Notes under the pieces: model-generated | The model's input: the letters and a program-made list of their open reading frames with translations, nothing else | What the model was told of the DNA's origin: nothing | Database searches by the model: none | Program-made: the position numbers and the translations under genes | Shown here: positions 9,890-19,736 of the stretch, piece by piece | Position numbering within the stretch: position 1 is the stretch's first letter | Layout of the letters: each line of letters opens with the position of its first letter | From: Planctomycetota bacterium | GTDB lineage: Bacteria; Planctomycetota; JACQVV01; JASMLP01 | DNA: 42,993 bases | Direction: 5' to 3' | Assembly (NCBI GenBank): GCA_030748635.1 | Contig: JASMLP010000023.1 | Coordinates: forward strand, 1-42,993

Positions 9890-10786
9890 TCATGGAGCAT
9901 GAAGAGCCCGAGCTATCTCCATAAAGTCCTGTGGAGCAAGGCATTCCGGCCGAACGAGAGGGTCTATTCCCAAGCTTTTCAACCACTCTTCAGCCTCCTC
10001 ACGACTGGCATCGGGAAGCAACTCGAATCGAATCGCGCGGACCAGAACCTTGCGCCGATGAGAGAAAAGTGATTTCACCACTCGCGACAACGGTTCGTAC
10101 GGAACCGAGAAAAGAGCTGCTTCACGCACTTCGAGTTGCAAAACCGAAGAATCCACACGAGGTACCGGCCAAAATGCGCGTCGATCGACATGGGTGAGAA
10201 TACGAGGAGCCGCCACCGACTGAATGATCGCGGAGAGTCCCCCGTACGCACGACTCCCCGGTGAGGCCGCAATCCTTTCAGCCATCTCCTTCTGCAAGGT
10301 CACGACCACTCGATCGAAACCGAAATCTCCGTGAAGCAGCAGAACCAACAAGGGCCCCGCGACCGCGTAGGGAAGGTTCGCGACCAGGCGAGAGGGACCC
10401 GGACCGGGAGATTCCCTCAAAGCCTTTTCGAGACCGCAAGCGATCTGATGTTTACTCGACAAACAATCTCCGATGACATAGCGCACCCGTTCCGATTCTG
10501 GAACATACCTTTGAGTAAGTTCCGCCAGGCGGTCATCAATTTCAGACACGATCAAATGCCCCCCGACTTCAGCCAATCGACAGGTGAGATGCCCCATACC
10601 ACAACCGACCTCGAGCAACCGGTGATCCGGAGTCGCCTCGGACCACTCCACCAGACATCGGTGAAGATTCGGATCGAGAAGAAAATTCTGACCGTATCGT
10701 TTGGAAGGGCGAAATCCGAACTCTTTCAAGAGAGTACGGATCTCCACGCGTCCCATGGGGGGAGTACAGTTCGACGGATTCTTCAT
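9890..10786 (-). CDS. rsmA: 16S rRNA dimethyladenosine transferase RsmA (KsgA)
   Basis: The enzyme dimethylates two adjacent adenosines in the terminal helix of 16S rRNA, using S-adenosylmethionine. Family motifs are all present: KRYGQNFLLDPNL, SAM-binding motif LLEVGCGMGHLT, the acidic IVSEIDDRL, and the catalytic VANLPYAVAGPLL. The region before GQNFL matches the longer N-terminus seen in Gram-positive RsmA. Starts at 10826-10828, 10784-10786 and 10754-10756 are all in frame and none has a clear Shine-Dalgarno; I chose the middle one, giving 298 aa. The gene stands alone on the minus strand between the dnaG promoter and the long divergent region before prkA. Confidence 0.93.
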   Translation of the reverse strand: MKNPSNCTPPMGRVEIRTLLKEFGFRPSKRYGQNFLLDPNLHRCLVEWSEATPDHRLLEVGCGMGHLTCRLAEVGGHLIVSEIDDRLAELTQRYVPESERVRYVIGDCLSSKHQIACGLEKALRESPGPGPSRLVANLPYAVAGPLLVLLLHGDFGFDRVVVTLQKEMAERIAASPGSRAYGGLSAIIQSVAAPRILTHVDRRAFWPVPRVDSSVLQLEVREAALFSVPYEPLSRVVKSLFSHRRKVLVRAIRFELLPDASREEAEEWLKSLGIDPLVRPECLAPQDFMEIARALHAP

Positions 10787-10828
10787 CGGATTGAGTACAA
10801 GGTATCCATCCGGAAGGAAAAAGACCAT

Positions 10829-11367
10829 GGAGGCTCGTCAATCGACAAATAAAAACGGAAACAGACCCGGAAGGCTCCTCCCCCAAGATACCTCTGAGAA
10901 GTCACCAGAATAATCGACTCCTCTCCCCTGCCGACGATATCAGATCAAGAGTCGTGTTCACTAAGTCCGGGAACGAGTTTGTCTCCAGAAAGCGAAGATT
11001 TTGAACGACCGAATCCCCTTTTTTGACGGGTCGATTCAAATCGTTGCGTTATGTTTACTTACAACCCTACTCGGCATTCTATTCATGTCGAGTTGAAGTC
11101 ACCATCGGGCGCGTTGTAGCCTTTGTAGGCAGACCTGAGGATCCCAGGAGGATCGGCAGGACGTCCGAAACCACGAAGGTTCCAGAAATCTCGTGGCAGA
11201 TCGCCCTTTGACATCGTGGCTCGATCCGTCCCTCCCAATTCGCGTCTGCCCTCGAATCCCATCCACCCTCCTAGACGCGCGGAGTCGAGGACCTCAAACT
11301 ATTCATTCCATCCAGGTTTCTACATCTACTACTCAACGTCCATTTCGCTGTCGGTCAGGAGTCTTCC
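10829..11367. other. Long intergenic region between rsmA and prkA
   Basis: These roughly 540 nt separate two divergent genes. I see no convincing gene, RNA or full promoter. A TTGACG at 11023-11028 and a TTGACA at 11213-11218 lack good -10 partners at normal spacing. A short inverted repeat CCACGA/TCGTGG lies at 11171-11196. Given how the prkA operon is regulated elsewhere, a sigma-54 site was looked for, but no GG-N10-GC match with adequate flanks was found. Confidence 0.4.
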
Positions 11368-13416
11368 ATGAATCCATCGCCCCTCACCTCTCTCCTGCAA
11401 AAACACCTAGATATCGGTCAATTCGAGGAGCTCAACTGGCAAGGTTGCTACGAAGATTATCTCGACCTGATCCATCAGGACCCCCAGATACTTCGCAACG
11501 CGTTCCAGAGACTCTTCGATATGGTCGACTCCTACGGAACCGAAGAGATCACCCGTTTCAAGGAGACAATCCAGCGATACAAATTCTTCGATGACCAATT
11601 TACAGATGGACGTGACGCGATTTTCGGCCTCGAAAAGCCGTTAATGAAATTCATGAATATCCTGAAAGCAGCAGCTCATGGATACGGAACGGAACGAAGA
11701 GTGCTCCTCCTTCATGGACCGGTCGGAAGTTCCAAGAGCACGATCGTTCGGCTCCTGAAAAAAGGTCTGGAGCACTATTCGCGTACCGAAGAGGGCAAAC
11801 TCTACACCTACGATTGGGATGCGGAATCCACAAATTCGACTCCGGGAACCTGGACCCCCTGCCCCATGCACGAAGAACCGCTCCGCCTCATCCCTGAATC
11901 GGCCCGCAAAGACGTTCTCAAAAAAATCAACGCCGATTCCGAAGGCCCTTACCCCCTCGATGTGAGCGGTGAACTCTGCCCTTACTGCAGGAAAACCTAT
12001 GACATCCTCCTCAAACAACATCAAGGAAACTGGTGCGAAGTTCTGAAGCACGTTCGCATTCGTCGCCTCGTCCTTTCGGAAAAGGACCGAATCGGCATCG
12101 GAACATTTCAACCCAAAGATGAAAAGAATCAGGATTCCACGGAACTCACCGGTGATATCAATTTCCGGAAAATCGCAGAATTCGGGTCCGATTCTGATCC
12201 AAGAGCATTCAATTTTGACGGGGAATTCAACATCGCCAATCGGGGCATCATCGAATTCATTGAAGTTCTGAAACTCGATGTGGCCTTTCTTTACGACCTG
12301 CTTGGAGCCAGCCAGGAACACACGATCAAACCCAAAAAGTTTTCGCAAACCGATATCGACGAGGTGATCTTGGCCCACACCAATGAACCAGAATATCGAA
12401 AGTTGCAGAACAACGAACTGATGGAAGCTTTTCGGGATCGAACGGTCAAAGTGGACATCCCTTACAACACCCGGTTGCAAGATGAGATCCAGATCTACGA
12501 CAAGGATTACAATCAGAAGCGAGTTCCAGGAAAACACCTCGCACCCCACACATTAGAAACCTGCGCCATGTGGGCCATCCTCACTCGCCTCGAGGATCCG
12601 AAGAAAGCGAATCTGAGCCTGGTTCAAAAACTCAAGCTGTACAACGGAAAAACACTCGCCGGCTACACCGAGGACAACGTCAAGGAACTCATGGACGAAG
12701 CGGAGCGAGAAGGCATGGAGGGGATCAGTCCTCGTTACATCCAGGACAAAATTTCCAATGCGCTGGTCTCCGAATACGGGGAGGGGTGTGTCAACCCCTT
12801 CATGGTGCTCAACGAGATAGAGGACGGTCTCGAGCACCACTCCTTGATCAACAGCGAATCCGTTCGAAAAAAATACAAAGATCTTCTCGCCCAGGTGCGG
12901 ATCGAATACGAAGACACGGTCAAGACCGAGGTACAAAAATCCATCTGCGCCGACGAAGACGCCCTGAACCAATTATGCGGCAATTATATAGATAACGTAA
13001 AAGCCTACACCCAAAGAGAAAAAGTCCGGAACAAATATACCGGTGAAAACGAAGCCCCCGATGAGCGCTTGATGCGATCGATCGAGATGAAAATCGACAT
13101 CTCCGAAACCCGTAAAGACGACTTTCGACGTGAAATCATGAACTATATTGGGGCCCTATCACTCGAGGGACGTCGCTTTGATTACCGCACGAACGAGAGA
13201 CTCGAAAAAGCGCTAGAACTCAAACTCTTCGAAGACAAAAAAGACTCCATCAAACTCACCAGCCTGGTCACTTCAGTGGTTGACCGCGAAACCCAAGAGA
13301 AAATCGATGTCGTCAAGAGTCGTTTGGTCAAAAGCTATGGTTACTGCGAAACCTGTTCTACGGATGTATTGAATTTTGTCGCCAGTATCTTCGCCCGAGG
13401 CGATGCCAAGGAATGA
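11368..13416 (+). CDS. prkA: PrkA-type serine protein kinase / AAA+ protein
   Basis: The 682-aa product matches PrkA/YeaG in length and layout: an N-terminal AAA+ region with P-loop GPVGSSKST (about residue 117), the YDW segment, a [12 protein letters not shown] segment, a four-cysteine-like part (CPYCRKTYD), then the PrkA C-terminal domain with long helical stretches. PrkA/YeaG proteins are involved in sporulation or in stationary-phase, stress and nitrogen-starvation responses; kinase and ATPase/protease-like activities have both been proposed. A strong Shine-Dalgarno, GGAG, lies 7 nt before the ATG. It is the first gene of the conserved triad with yhbH and spoVR, overlapping yhbH by 14 nt. 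Confidence 0.95.
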   Translation: MNPSPLTSLLQKHLDIGQFEELNWQGCYEDYLDLIHQDPQILRNAFQRLFDMVDSYGTEEITRFKETIQRYKFFDDQFTDGRDAIFGLEKPLMKFMNILKAAAHGYGTERRVLLLHGPVGSSKSTIVRLLKKGLEHYSRTEEGKLYTYDWDAESTNSTPGTWTPCPMHEEPLRLIPESARKDVLKKINADSEGPYPLDVSGELCPYCRKTYDILLKQHQGNWCEVLKHVRIRRLVLSEKDRIGIGTFQPKDEKNQDSTELTGDINFRKIAEFGSDSDPRAFNFDGEFNIANRGIIEFIEVLKLDVAFLYDLLGASQEHTIKPKKFSQTDIDEVILAHTNEPEYRKLQNNELMEAFRDRTVKVDIPYNTRLQDEIQIYDKDYNQKRVPGKHLAPHTLETCAMWAILTRLEDPKKANLSLVQKLKLYNGKTLAGYTEDNVKELMDEAEREGMEGISPRYIQDKISNALVSEYGEGCVNPFMVLNEIEDGLEHHSLINSESVRKKYKDLLAQVRIEYEDTVKTEVQKSICADEDALNQLCGNYIDNVKAYTQREKVRNKYTGENEAPDERLMRSIEMKIDISETRKDDFRREIMNYIGALSLEGRRFDYRTNERLEKALELKLFEDKKDSIKLTSLVTSVVDRETQEKIDVVKSRLVKSYGYCETCSTDVLNFVASIFARGDAKE

Positions 13417-14536
13417 TACTGTGACCGTTTCCCAATACAGAAGAATTGATCGAGACCACAGCCGCTTTCGGCAAATCGTCCGCGGCAAGATCAAGCAGAA
13501 CCTCAAGAAATACGTAAAGAATGGGAATCTCATCGGCCGCCAAGGACAGGACCTGGTTTCGATCCCATTGCCTCAGATCGAGCTACCCCATTTTCGGTAC
13601 GGCCCCAATCCAACGGGTGGACTGGGTCAGGGCCAAGGCCAACCCGGAGATCCCATGGATGGCCAAAGCGAAAGTGGAAACGGCAACGCAGGCAACACTC
13701 CCGGCGCCCATGTACTCGAAGTCGAAGTCACGCTCGACGATCTTGCAGACATTTTGGGCGAACACCTGGGACTTCCGAATATCGAACCGCGTGGAAACAA
13801 AAACATTCTCGGGCAACGCCACAAATACAATTCGATTCGCAAAACGGGCCCCGAAAGTCTCCGACATTTTCGCAGAACCTATCGCGCGGCTCTGAAACGC
13901 ACACTCTCCAGCGGACTTTATGATCCTAACCGACCGGTCATCATCCCGATCCGGGACGATCAATTTTATGAAAGTGGCCGCCCTGTGCCCGACCCCGAGA
14001 CCAGCGCTGTGGTCATTTACATGATGGATGTAAGCGGCTCCATGGGGGCCGAACAGAAAGAAATCGTGCGTATAGAAACGTTCTGGATCGACACCTGGCT
14101 CCGACGTCAGTACGAGAACATCAAGGTTCGATACATCGTCCACGACGCTTCGGCCAAAGAAGTCGATTCTCACACCTTCTACCACCTCAGCGAAAGTGGA
14201 GGGACTCGTATTTCATCGGCCTACGATCTTTGCTTACGGATGATCGATCAAGACCACCCCCCATCGGAGTGGAATATCTATCCGTTCCACTTCTCAGACG
14301 GCGACAACTGGGGTGGTGATGACACTCGACGTTGCATCGACCTACTCGAGCACTCCATTCTCCCCCGCAGCAACATGTTCTGCTACGGACAGGTAAAGAG
14401 TTCGTATGGATCGGGTCAGTTCAAGAATGACATCGACGACGCACTGGGAGAACAAGAGCGCTTGATCACCAGTGAAATCCAAAATCGAGATCAGATTCTC
14501 GACTCCATTGAAACGTTTTTGACTCCGGGGTTTTGA
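13403..14536 (+). CDS. yhbH: YeaH/YhbH family protein with VWA domain (DUF444)
   Basis: This is the second gene of the PrkA-YhbH-SpoVR triad. The 377-aa protein begins with the family pattern [20 protein letters not shown], has a Gly/Gln/Asn-rich low-complexity linker around residues 73-100, and a von Willebrand A-like domain with the metal-site motif MDVSGSMG at about 210. The C-terminal half has [12 protein letters not shown] and FHFSDGDNW, typical of DUF444. The ATG at 13403-13405 overlaps the end of prkA by 14 nt; a GTG at 13421-13423, preceded by AAGGAA, is an equally reasonable start and would remove six residues. It probably acts as a partner of PrkA. Confidence 0.92.
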   Translation: MPRNDTVTVSQYRRIDRDHSRFRQIVRGKIKQNLKKYVKNGNLIGRQGQDLVSIPLPQIELPHFRYGPNPTGGLGQGQGQPGDPMDGQSESGNGNAGNTPGAHVLEVEVTLDDLADILGEHLGLPNIEPRGNKNILGQRHKYNSIRKTGPESLRHFRRTYRAALKRTLSSGLYDPNRPVIIPIRDDQFYESGRPVPDPETSAVVIYMMDVSGSMGAEQKEIVRIETFWIDTWLRRQYENIKVRYIVHDASAKEVDSHTFYHLSESGGTRISSAYDLCLRMIDQDHPPSEWNIYPFHFSDGDNWGGDDTRRCIDLLEHSILPRSNMFCYGQVKSSYGSGQFKNDIDDALGEQERLITSEIQNRDQILDSIETFLTPGF

Positions 14537-14549
14537 GGATTCCTTCTCC

Positions 14550-16034
14550 ATGAACCTGCCGCCTGAACTAGCACAAATCCAGAAAGAGATCGAGTCCCAC
14601 GCCATATCCTACGGTCTCGACTTCTTCGAAACTCATTTCGAGTTGTTGGACTTCGATCAGATCAATCAGGTCGCTTCGTACGGAGGAATCCCAACCCGCT
14701 ATCCGCACTGGCGCTTCGGAATGGAATATGAGTCCCTCTCCAAAGGGTATCGATACGGACTTCAAAAGATTTACGAACTGGTGATTAACAACGATCCGAC
14801 TTATGCCTACCTGATGAAATCGAACGCTATCGTCGACCAGAAGTTAGTCATGTCTCATGTCTATGGTCACGCTGATTTCTTCAAAAACAATTTATGGTTC
14901 GCGCACACCAATCGGAAGATGATCGACGAAATGGCTAATCACGGCACAAGAATCCGAAGATATATCGAGGATTTCGGTCAGGACGTGGTGGAAACATGGA
15001 TGGACCATTGCCTCTCTATCGAACACCTGATCGACCCTCACGCACCTCCATACTCCCGTTACGATCCTCGTGGCCGACCTCTTTCTGATTCCCATCAACC
15101 CACTCAACCCCCTCGCGGGCAATCCGGCAATCAACGCCAGTACATGAACCGCTTTCTTCGCCAAAGATCCCGATCCTCACAAAATCTTTCCACCGAACAA
15201 TCTCTGGCTACAGGTCAAGACAATCTCCCAGAAACACCTCAACGAGACATACTCCTTTTCTTGATCGAAAACGCGCCCCTACAGCGCTGGCAGCGCGATA
15301 TCCTGGAGATCATTCGCAGTGAAGCCTACTACTTCGCTCCGCAAGCTCAGACCAAAATCCTCAATGAAGGATGGGCAAGTTATTGGCACTCCAAGATCAT
15401 GACCGAGAAGGTTTTGACGGATAGTGAGTTAATCGACTATGCCGACCATCATAGCGCCACCATGGCCATGTCTCCCGGTTCTCTGAACCCTTACAAATTA
15501 GGCATCGAACTGCTGCGCGATATTGAACGGGAGTGGGATGCAAACAGCAAAGATATAGAACGACATTCCATTTCTTCCAACGGCACAGACCCCGTGATCA
15601 CTGGAAAGCAGAAAATTTTCGAAATCCGAACGATCTATAACGACATCGGCTTTATCGACACCTACCTCACCGAATCTTTTTGTCGGCGCCACGCCCTCTT
15701 TACCACCTCCATCGACCCCAAGACCGGCGAGCATGTCGTCGATAGTCGTGAATTTGGTGACATCAAACGCCTTCTTCTCTTTCAATTGACCAACCACGGA
15801 CGCCCACTGATCAGAGTGCACCACTCCAATCACGCGAATCGTGGCGAATTATACCTCGTCCACCAACACGAAGGGGTCGACCTCCATATTGAGTCGGCAC
15901 ATTCCACGCTACGGAACTTGCAAGCCATCTGGAAACGCCCAGTCCACCTTGAGACACGTGTTGACAACGAAGGATGCATCCTGAGTTTTGACGGGAAAGA
16001 GTGTGCCGAGCGATCCTTATCCTCCACCTCATGA
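14550..16034 (+). CDS. spoVR: SpoVR family protein
   Basis: The 494-aa product matches SpoVR/YcgB in length and conserved segments: FETHFELLDFDQINQVASYGG, PTRYPHWRFGMEYE, YELVINNDPTYAYL, VYGHADFFKNN, and NEGWASYWHSKIM in the middle. The SYWHSKI and HADFF segments carry conserved His residues, but the biochemical function of the family is unknown. In Bacillus the protein is needed for the spore cortex; in non-sporulating bacteria it travels with prkA and yhbH, as here. The gene starts 13 nt after the yhbH stop, with GAGGAT upstream. Residues about 165-215 form a Pro/Gln/Ser/Arg-rich insert that looks unstructured and lineage-specific. Confidence 0.95.
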   Translation: MNLPPELAQIQKEIESHAISYGLDFFETHFELLDFDQINQVASYGGIPTRYPHWRFGMEYESLSKGYRYGLQKIYELVINNDPTYAYLMKSNAIVDQKLVMSHVYGHADFFKNNLWFAHTNRKMIDEMANHGTRIRRYIEDFGQDVVETWMDHCLSIEHLIDPHAPPYSRYDPRGRPLSDSHQPTQPPRGQSGNQRQYMNRFLRQRSRSSQNLSTEQSLATGQDNLPETPQRDILLFLIENAPLQRWQRDILEIIRSEAYYFAPQAQTKILNEGWASYWHSKIMTEKVLTDSELIDYADHHSATMAMSPGSLNPYKLGIELLRDIEREWDANSKDIERHSISSNGTDPVITGKQKIFEIRTIYNDIGFIDTYLTESFCRRHALFTTSIDPKTGEHVVDSREFGDIKRLLLFQLTNHGRPLIRVHHSNHANRGELYLVHQHEGVDLHIESAHSTLRNLQAIWKRPVHLETRVDNEGCILSFDGKECAERSLSSTS

Positions 16035-16046
16035 TCGATCTTTCCT

Positions 16047-16068
16047 CAGCCCATAGACTTGGGCTGAT
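16047..16068 (+). terminator. Hairpin after the prkA-yhbH-spoVR operon
   Basis: A perfect 8-bp inverted repeat, TCAGCCCA/TGGGCTGA with a 6-nt loop, begins 12 nt after the spoVR stop. There is no U-run, so it may attenuate rather than terminate. Its distal arm overlaps the proposed -35 of the next gene. Confidence 0.45.
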
Positions 16069-16087
16069 CGTCAGACTTCACTATACT
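16060..16087 (+). promoter_or_regulatory. Possible sigma-70 promoter of the BamE-like lipoprotein gene
   Basis: A good -10, TATACT (16082-16087), is preceded by TTGGGC (16060-16065) at 16-nt spacing. Only the first three bases of the -35 match the consensus. The predicted start is near 16095, giving a leader of about 27 nt containing AGGAG. Confidence 0.45.
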
Positions 16088-16121
16088 CAGGTTTTCCTCG
16101 GTATTTAGGAGTCTTATCAGG

Positions 16122-16598
16122 ATGTCACTCACCCCATCGAAATTTTTCAGCTTCATTCTCACCATCGCCGTCTTCGGCTGCTTTGGATGTTCACCTGAAC
16201 ATTACGGTCCACGCTTCGAGGAGGATGGCTCCCACCTCACTTTGTACCCGAGTTACGTTCCAGATATTTACGGATCGTATCTGGAGAAGATGGAGGACAC
16301 CGAACGCCTGATGTTCGACCGATTGAAATCGGATGCGGATCGAAATCGATTTATCCGGGAATACATGATCGATGTACGGATTCGACTTTCAGATCAATTA
16401 TCCTCCGGCATGGACAGTTCTCAGGTGCAAACGATTCTTTCCAAACCCGATGAAATCCTGAGTCGTTCCCATCGAGAAACCGTTCATGAGGACTGGTTAT
16501 ATCGTCATTTCAACGGATATCGCCACGCTTACTACTCCCTCCATTTTCAGGACAATCGACTTGTAGACTGGCAAACTCACCACGGTGGACGTCAATAA
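16122..16598 (+). CDS. Lipoprotein with BamE/SmpA-like domain
   Basis: The 158-aa product starts with a signal peptide (FSFILTIAVFGCFGC); two cysteines at about 20 and 23 could serve as the lipidation site. After a variable part come DQLSSGMDSSQVQTILSKPDE and WLYRHFNGYRHAYYSLHF followed by DNRLVDW. This order (G-M-x-x-x-Q-V, K-P-D, W-x-Y, then a strand and a turn) is that of the SmpA/OmlA (BamE) domain, a small fold found in lipoproteins of the outer-membrane assembly machinery and in other envelope proteins. The sequence is divergent, so a true BamE role is only possible. It lies between spoVR and a two-component system on the same strand and may read into it. Confidence 0.7.
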   Translation: MSLTPSKFFSFILTIAVFGCFGCSPEHYGPRFEEDGSHLTLYPSYVPDIYGSYLEKMEDTERLMFDRLKSDADRNRFIREYMIDVRIRLSDQLSSGMDSSQVQTILSKPDEILSRSHRETVHEDWLYRHFNGYRHAYYSLHFQDNRLVDWQTHHGGRQ

Positions 16599-16684
16599 GC
16601 TTGGATGTCATATACTGATTTCCTCTGGATAAATTTTAATATCAATCGATTGTTCATTCTCTTTCTTGTCAGTCCGGAACCGGC

Positions 16685-17815
16685 ATGACCGACGAATTTT
16701 TCTACTCCGAGCAAATCTCCTTTTCGATTCTTTCCCGCGAGGACCATCTCCGCACCATCGAGAACCTCCTCGCCTCGATCGACATCGACATCTTCGTTGT
16801 GAATCGATACCAGATCATCATCTTCTGGAACGATTCGATTGCCCGACATTTCCTGCCACGCGAACAGGCTATCGGTAAACACCTCTCCCACGTTTTCCCC
16901 GGATTCTTTCAGGAATACCGTCAACAAATCTGGGGCACACGGATCGCTCGAGATGTAATCGAGCAGGGTCGTCAGATCGACCAACCACGTTATCCGTTGC
17001 GAACCCAGGAGGGGATGTTCGGCGTATTCGACCTTCAAGCCTATCCCCTCATCGTGGGTGAATCCATCCAGGGAGCGGTGGGTGTGCTTTCCAATGTCAC
17101 CGAAAAGATCAAACTCGAAGATCAACTCGTTCGTGCGGCCCGAACCACATCTCTCGCGAATCTTGGCGCCTCCATCGCGCACGAAATCAGAAACCCCCTC
17201 AATTCGATATCCCTCAACGTTCAGTTGATTCACGAATCGCTCACCGGAAAACGCAATACGGACATGTCCGAACTGGCCTCGACCTCTAACATGATTGTCT
17301 CCGAGATCAAACGCCTGGATGACATCATCCGAAACTTTCTTCAGTTTTCTCGTCCACCCCAGGCGAAATTGATTCACCAGAACCCCAGTTCCGTCATCGA
17401 ATTCACCCTCAAATTGCTCGGTGAAGAGGCCCGAAGAGGACAAGTTGACATCTTGACCGAACTCGATCCCAAATTGCCTGACATTCCGATGGACAGACAC
17501 CAAATTTCCCAGGCCATCTACAATGTCGCCCTGAACTCCCTTCAAGCGATGCCCAACGGGGGAACTCTTACCGTTTCTGCCAGTATGCTCCGAGAAACTC
17601 TTCTCATCCGAATCACCGACGACGGTCCGGGCATCCCCGAAGAGTCGAAGTCTCGTCTTTTTGACCTATTTTACAGCACCAAAGAGGAGGGAACCGGACT
17701 CGGCCTCCCCATCGCCAACCAGATCATCGAAAACCACGGCGGATCCATGGTTGCCGAGAACCACCCTGAAGGGGGTGCGTGTATTTCCATCTATCTACCA
17801 AGTCGCACCCCCTGA
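16685..17815 (+). CDS. PAS-domain sensor histidine kinase (NtrB type)
   Basis: The 376-aa kinase has an N-terminal PAS domain (about 25-135, including FVVNRYQIIIFWND), a HisKA dimerisation domain with the phosphorylated His in H-box SIAHEIRNPLNS (about 165), and an HATPase domain with N-box NVALNSLQAM, G1 TDDGPGIPE, F-box-like LFDLFYSTK and G2 GTGLGLPIANQI. No membrane segment is visible, so it is cytoplasmic, like NtrB. The downstream NtrC-type regulator begins 9 nt after its stop and is surely the partner. The input signal is unknown. Its place behind the prkA triad is notable because yeaG-yeaH in enterobacteria is under NtrC/sigma-54 control. Confidence 0.94.
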   Translation: MTDEFFYSEQISFSILSREDHLRTIENLLASIDIDIFVVNRYQIIIFWNDSIARHFLPREQAIGKHLSHVFPGFFQEYRQQIWGTRIARDVIEQGRQIDQPRYPLRTQEGMFGVFDLQAYPLIVGESIQGAVGVLSNVTEKIKLEDQLVRAARTTSLANLGASIAHEIRNPLNSISLNVQLIHESLTGKRNTDMSELASTSNMIVSEIKRLDDIIRNFLQFSRPPQAKLIHQNPSSVIEFTLKLLGEEARRGQVDILTELDPKLPDIPMDRHQISQAIYNVALNSLQAMPNGGTLTVSASMLRETLLIRITDDGPGIPEESKSRLFDLFYSTKEEGTGLGLPIANQIIENHGGSMVAENHPEGGACISIYLPSRTP

Positions 17816-17824
17816 GATCTCTCA

Positions 17825-19174
17825 ATGAGCAAAATACTGATTGTCGAAGATGATCGAAATTCCCGGGTTGCGCTCCAGAAAGCCCTCGAGTCTCTCCCCA
17901 CTGAAATCGAACTCGCCGAATCCGCCGAGCAGGCTCTAGAGCACCTGTCGGCCAGCCCGTTTGATCTCGTGCTGAGCGACATCGTCATGCCCGGCATGGA
18001 TGGGATAGAACTCCTCGAGAATATTCGCTCCCGGTACCCATCCATTCTCGTCATCATGATGACCGCATTTGGAACCGTAGGGAAAGCCGTCCGAGCCATG
18101 AAAGAGGGAGCTTACGATTTCATCGAAAAACCGCTAGACCTTCACCGGGTTCGGCAAACGGTATCGGACGCTCTTGGCGACACCCTGTCTCTACAACGGC
18201 AAGATCAGTTGACCCAGCAACTCTCCAGTCCCCAAGGGTTTCACGGCCTCATCGGCGCCAGCTCCGCCATGCGAAAAGTCTACGAATCCATCATCCAGGT
18301 GGCCAATTCAAGAGCCACCGTTCTTATCCGGGGAGAAAGTGGGACCGGTAAAGAAGGGGTAGCTCAAGCGATCCACGAATGTTCTCCAAGGCAGAATCGC
18401 CCATTCGTTCCAGTGCACTGCGCATCCCTCTCCGAGAGCCTGCTCGAAAGTGAACTCTTTGGGCACGTCCAGGGAGCTTTTACCAACGCCATGAATGATC
18501 GAATAGGTCGTTTCGAGTCTGCCGGCAACGGGACTCTATTTCTGGATGAAATCGGGGATCTGCCTCTTCCGATGCAGATGAAGCTTCTTCGGGTTCTTCA
18601 GGAAAGAGTTTTTGAACGAGTCGGCAGTAACAAACAACAACCGCTCGAAGCGAGGCTCATCTGCGCGACCCATAGAAATCTGGAAGATCTTGTCCAGAAA
18701 GGGGCTTTTCGGGAAGATTTTTTCTACCGAGTAAGCGTGATAGAAATTGAAATTCCGCCTCTTCGTGACCGAGGGAGCAGTGATCTTCGTCTACTCATCG
18801 ATCATTTTATCCAAAAGTTCAATTCTCAAAATGAAAGAGACGTTCGTGGCCTAGACTCCGTCGCGGAGACTCTCCTTTTCGATTACTCCTGGCCTGGCAA
18901 CGTCCGAGAACTCCAGAATGTGATTGAGAACGCTGTCGTCATGTCCAGGACGGATTCCATCAGTGAGGAACTTCTTCCACTGAAAATCCGGCAAGATGCC
19001 CCGGAATCCAAGGATGTCATTCGCGTTCCTGTCGGCAGTACCCTCAAGGACATCGAACGCAAAATGATTCGCCAGACGCTCCAGTCGGTCGATGGAAACA
19101 AAACACAGGCCGCCAAGATCCTCGGGATTGGACTTCGCACTCTGCATCGCAAGGCGCAGGAGTACGAACTGTAA
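17825..19174 (+). CDS. NtrC-family sigma-54-dependent response regulator
   Basis: The 449-aa regulator has a receiver domain (1-120) with acidic pocket VEDD, phospho-acceptor Asp in LSDIVMPGMDG and Lys in IEKPLD; a sigma-54 AAA+ domain (about 140-370) with Walker A GESGTGKE, Walker B LFLDEIGDLP and arginine finger region REDFFYRVSV; and a Fis-type HTH at the C-terminus (GNKTQAAKILGIGLRTLHRK). The sigma-54 contact loop reads GAFTNA instead of GAFTGA; the fifth residue is replaced. The organism must therefore encode RpoN elsewhere. It forms an operon with the histidine kinase just upstream. Confidence 0.95.
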   Translation: MSKILIVEDDRNSRVALQKALESLPTEIELAESAEQALEHLSASPFDLVLSDIVMPGMDGIELLENIRSRYPSILVIMMTAFGTVGKAVRAMKEGAYDFIEKPLDLHRVRQTVSDALGDTLSLQRQDQLTQQLSSPQGFHGLIGASSAMRKVYESIIQVANSRATVLIRGESGTGKEGVAQAIHECSPRQNRPFVPVHCASLSESLLESELFGHVQGAFTNAMNDRIGRFESAGNGTLFLDEIGDLPLPMQMKLLRVLQERVFERVGSNKQQPLEARLICATHRNLEDLVQKGAFREDFFYRVSVIEIEIPPLRDRGSSDLRLLIDHFIQKFNSQNERDVRGLDSVAETLLFDYSWPGNVRELQNVIENAVVMSRTDSISEELLPLKIRQDAPESKDVIRVPVGSTLKDIERKMIRQTLQSVDGNKTQAAKILGIGLRTLHRKAQEYEL

Positions 19175-19180
19175 ATCCGA

Positions 19181-19372
19181 TCAGTCGACTTTCCCCCACC
19201 CTTTCCAAGTCGAAAGGATGGCCAGCAAAACGAACACAGGAAACCCGACAACAAAAAACAGCGCGTAGATCCACTCCTGAAACCCCTGAGCACGCACGGT
19301 GAGGACCCGAGCAAGAGAGCGCAATTCGAGAAATGATTGTCGTGGATCGAACGGAAGAGGCAATCGACTCAA
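19181..19372 (-). CDS. Small single-span membrane protein (63 aa)
   Basis: I do not recognise a family. The protein starts at a TTG (19370-19372) that overlaps the TGA of the upstream zinc-ribbon gene as TTGA, the same coupling seen elsewhere in this operon. After an N-terminal basic/helical part (FDPRQSFLELRSLARVLTVRA) it has one hydrophobic segment (WIYALFFVVGFPVFVLLAIL, about 34-53) and a basic tail ending KVD. The overlap and the clean membrane segment argue for a real gene; its short length argues for caution. It is the last gene of the ubiA operon and converges on the NtrC-type gene, 6 nt apart. Confidence 0.6.
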   Translation of the reverse strand: MSRLPLPFDPRQSFLELRSLARVLTVRAQGFQEWIYALFFVVGFPVFVLLAILSTWKGWGKVD

Positions 19373-19725
19373 CGTCCGTTATCCTTGTTGGACTGAGTTG
19401 AAATCGGCTCGAATCGGTCCCAGGGGATCTGCAGAGGAACTCTCTCGACATCGACTTGAGCGCGAGGACTTATATATCCCGCACCCGCATATTGATCCGG
19501 CACTTCACCTGCGATGGAACGTAAAACCAACAAGACCAGAAGCAGTGTAATCAGAGAAACCAGCAGCTCCTGTAACTGTTGTTCGGTTCGGGTTTCCCGC
19601 TCCACCTCGAGCTGATCGGTTACCGATTGATGTACGGCGTCAAACGACAGATCCATCTGAATTCCACAGGATTTGCAGTAAACCTGCCCCTGCACGTTAC
19701 TGGTATTACACCGTGGACAATCCAT
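19369..19725 (-). CDS. Zinc-ribbon membrane protein (118 aa)
   Basis: The protein opens with a zinc ribbon (CPRC...CKSC, residues 3-20), continues with a Glu/Gln-rich helix (about 35-55), a transmembrane segment (LVSLITLLLVLLVLRSI, about 51-68) and an acidic/aromatic tail. Zinc-ribbon plus single-membrane-span proteins of this type are common, with no assigned activity. It starts 11 nt after the stop of the TPR protein gene on the same strand and is coupled to the next gene by a TTGA overlap. It is likely an accessory part of the membrane complex suggested by this operon; that is inference. Confidence 0.78.
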   Translation of the reverse strand: MDCPRCNTSNVQGQVYCKSCGIQMDLSFDAVHQSVTDQLEVERETRTEQQLQELLVSLITLLLVLLVLRSIAGEVPDQYAGAGYISPRAQVDVERVPLQIPWDRFEPISTQSNKDNGR

Positions 19726-19736
19726 ACCTTACCCCT

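Noticed and set aside
10828-10913. 28-codon plus-strand open frame from 10828
   Set aside because: Very short, hydrophilic, no Shine-Dalgarno, and it overlaps the possible rsmA start.
11641-12549. 302-aa minus-strand open frame
   Set aside because: Antisense shadow of prkA, an obviously conserved gene.
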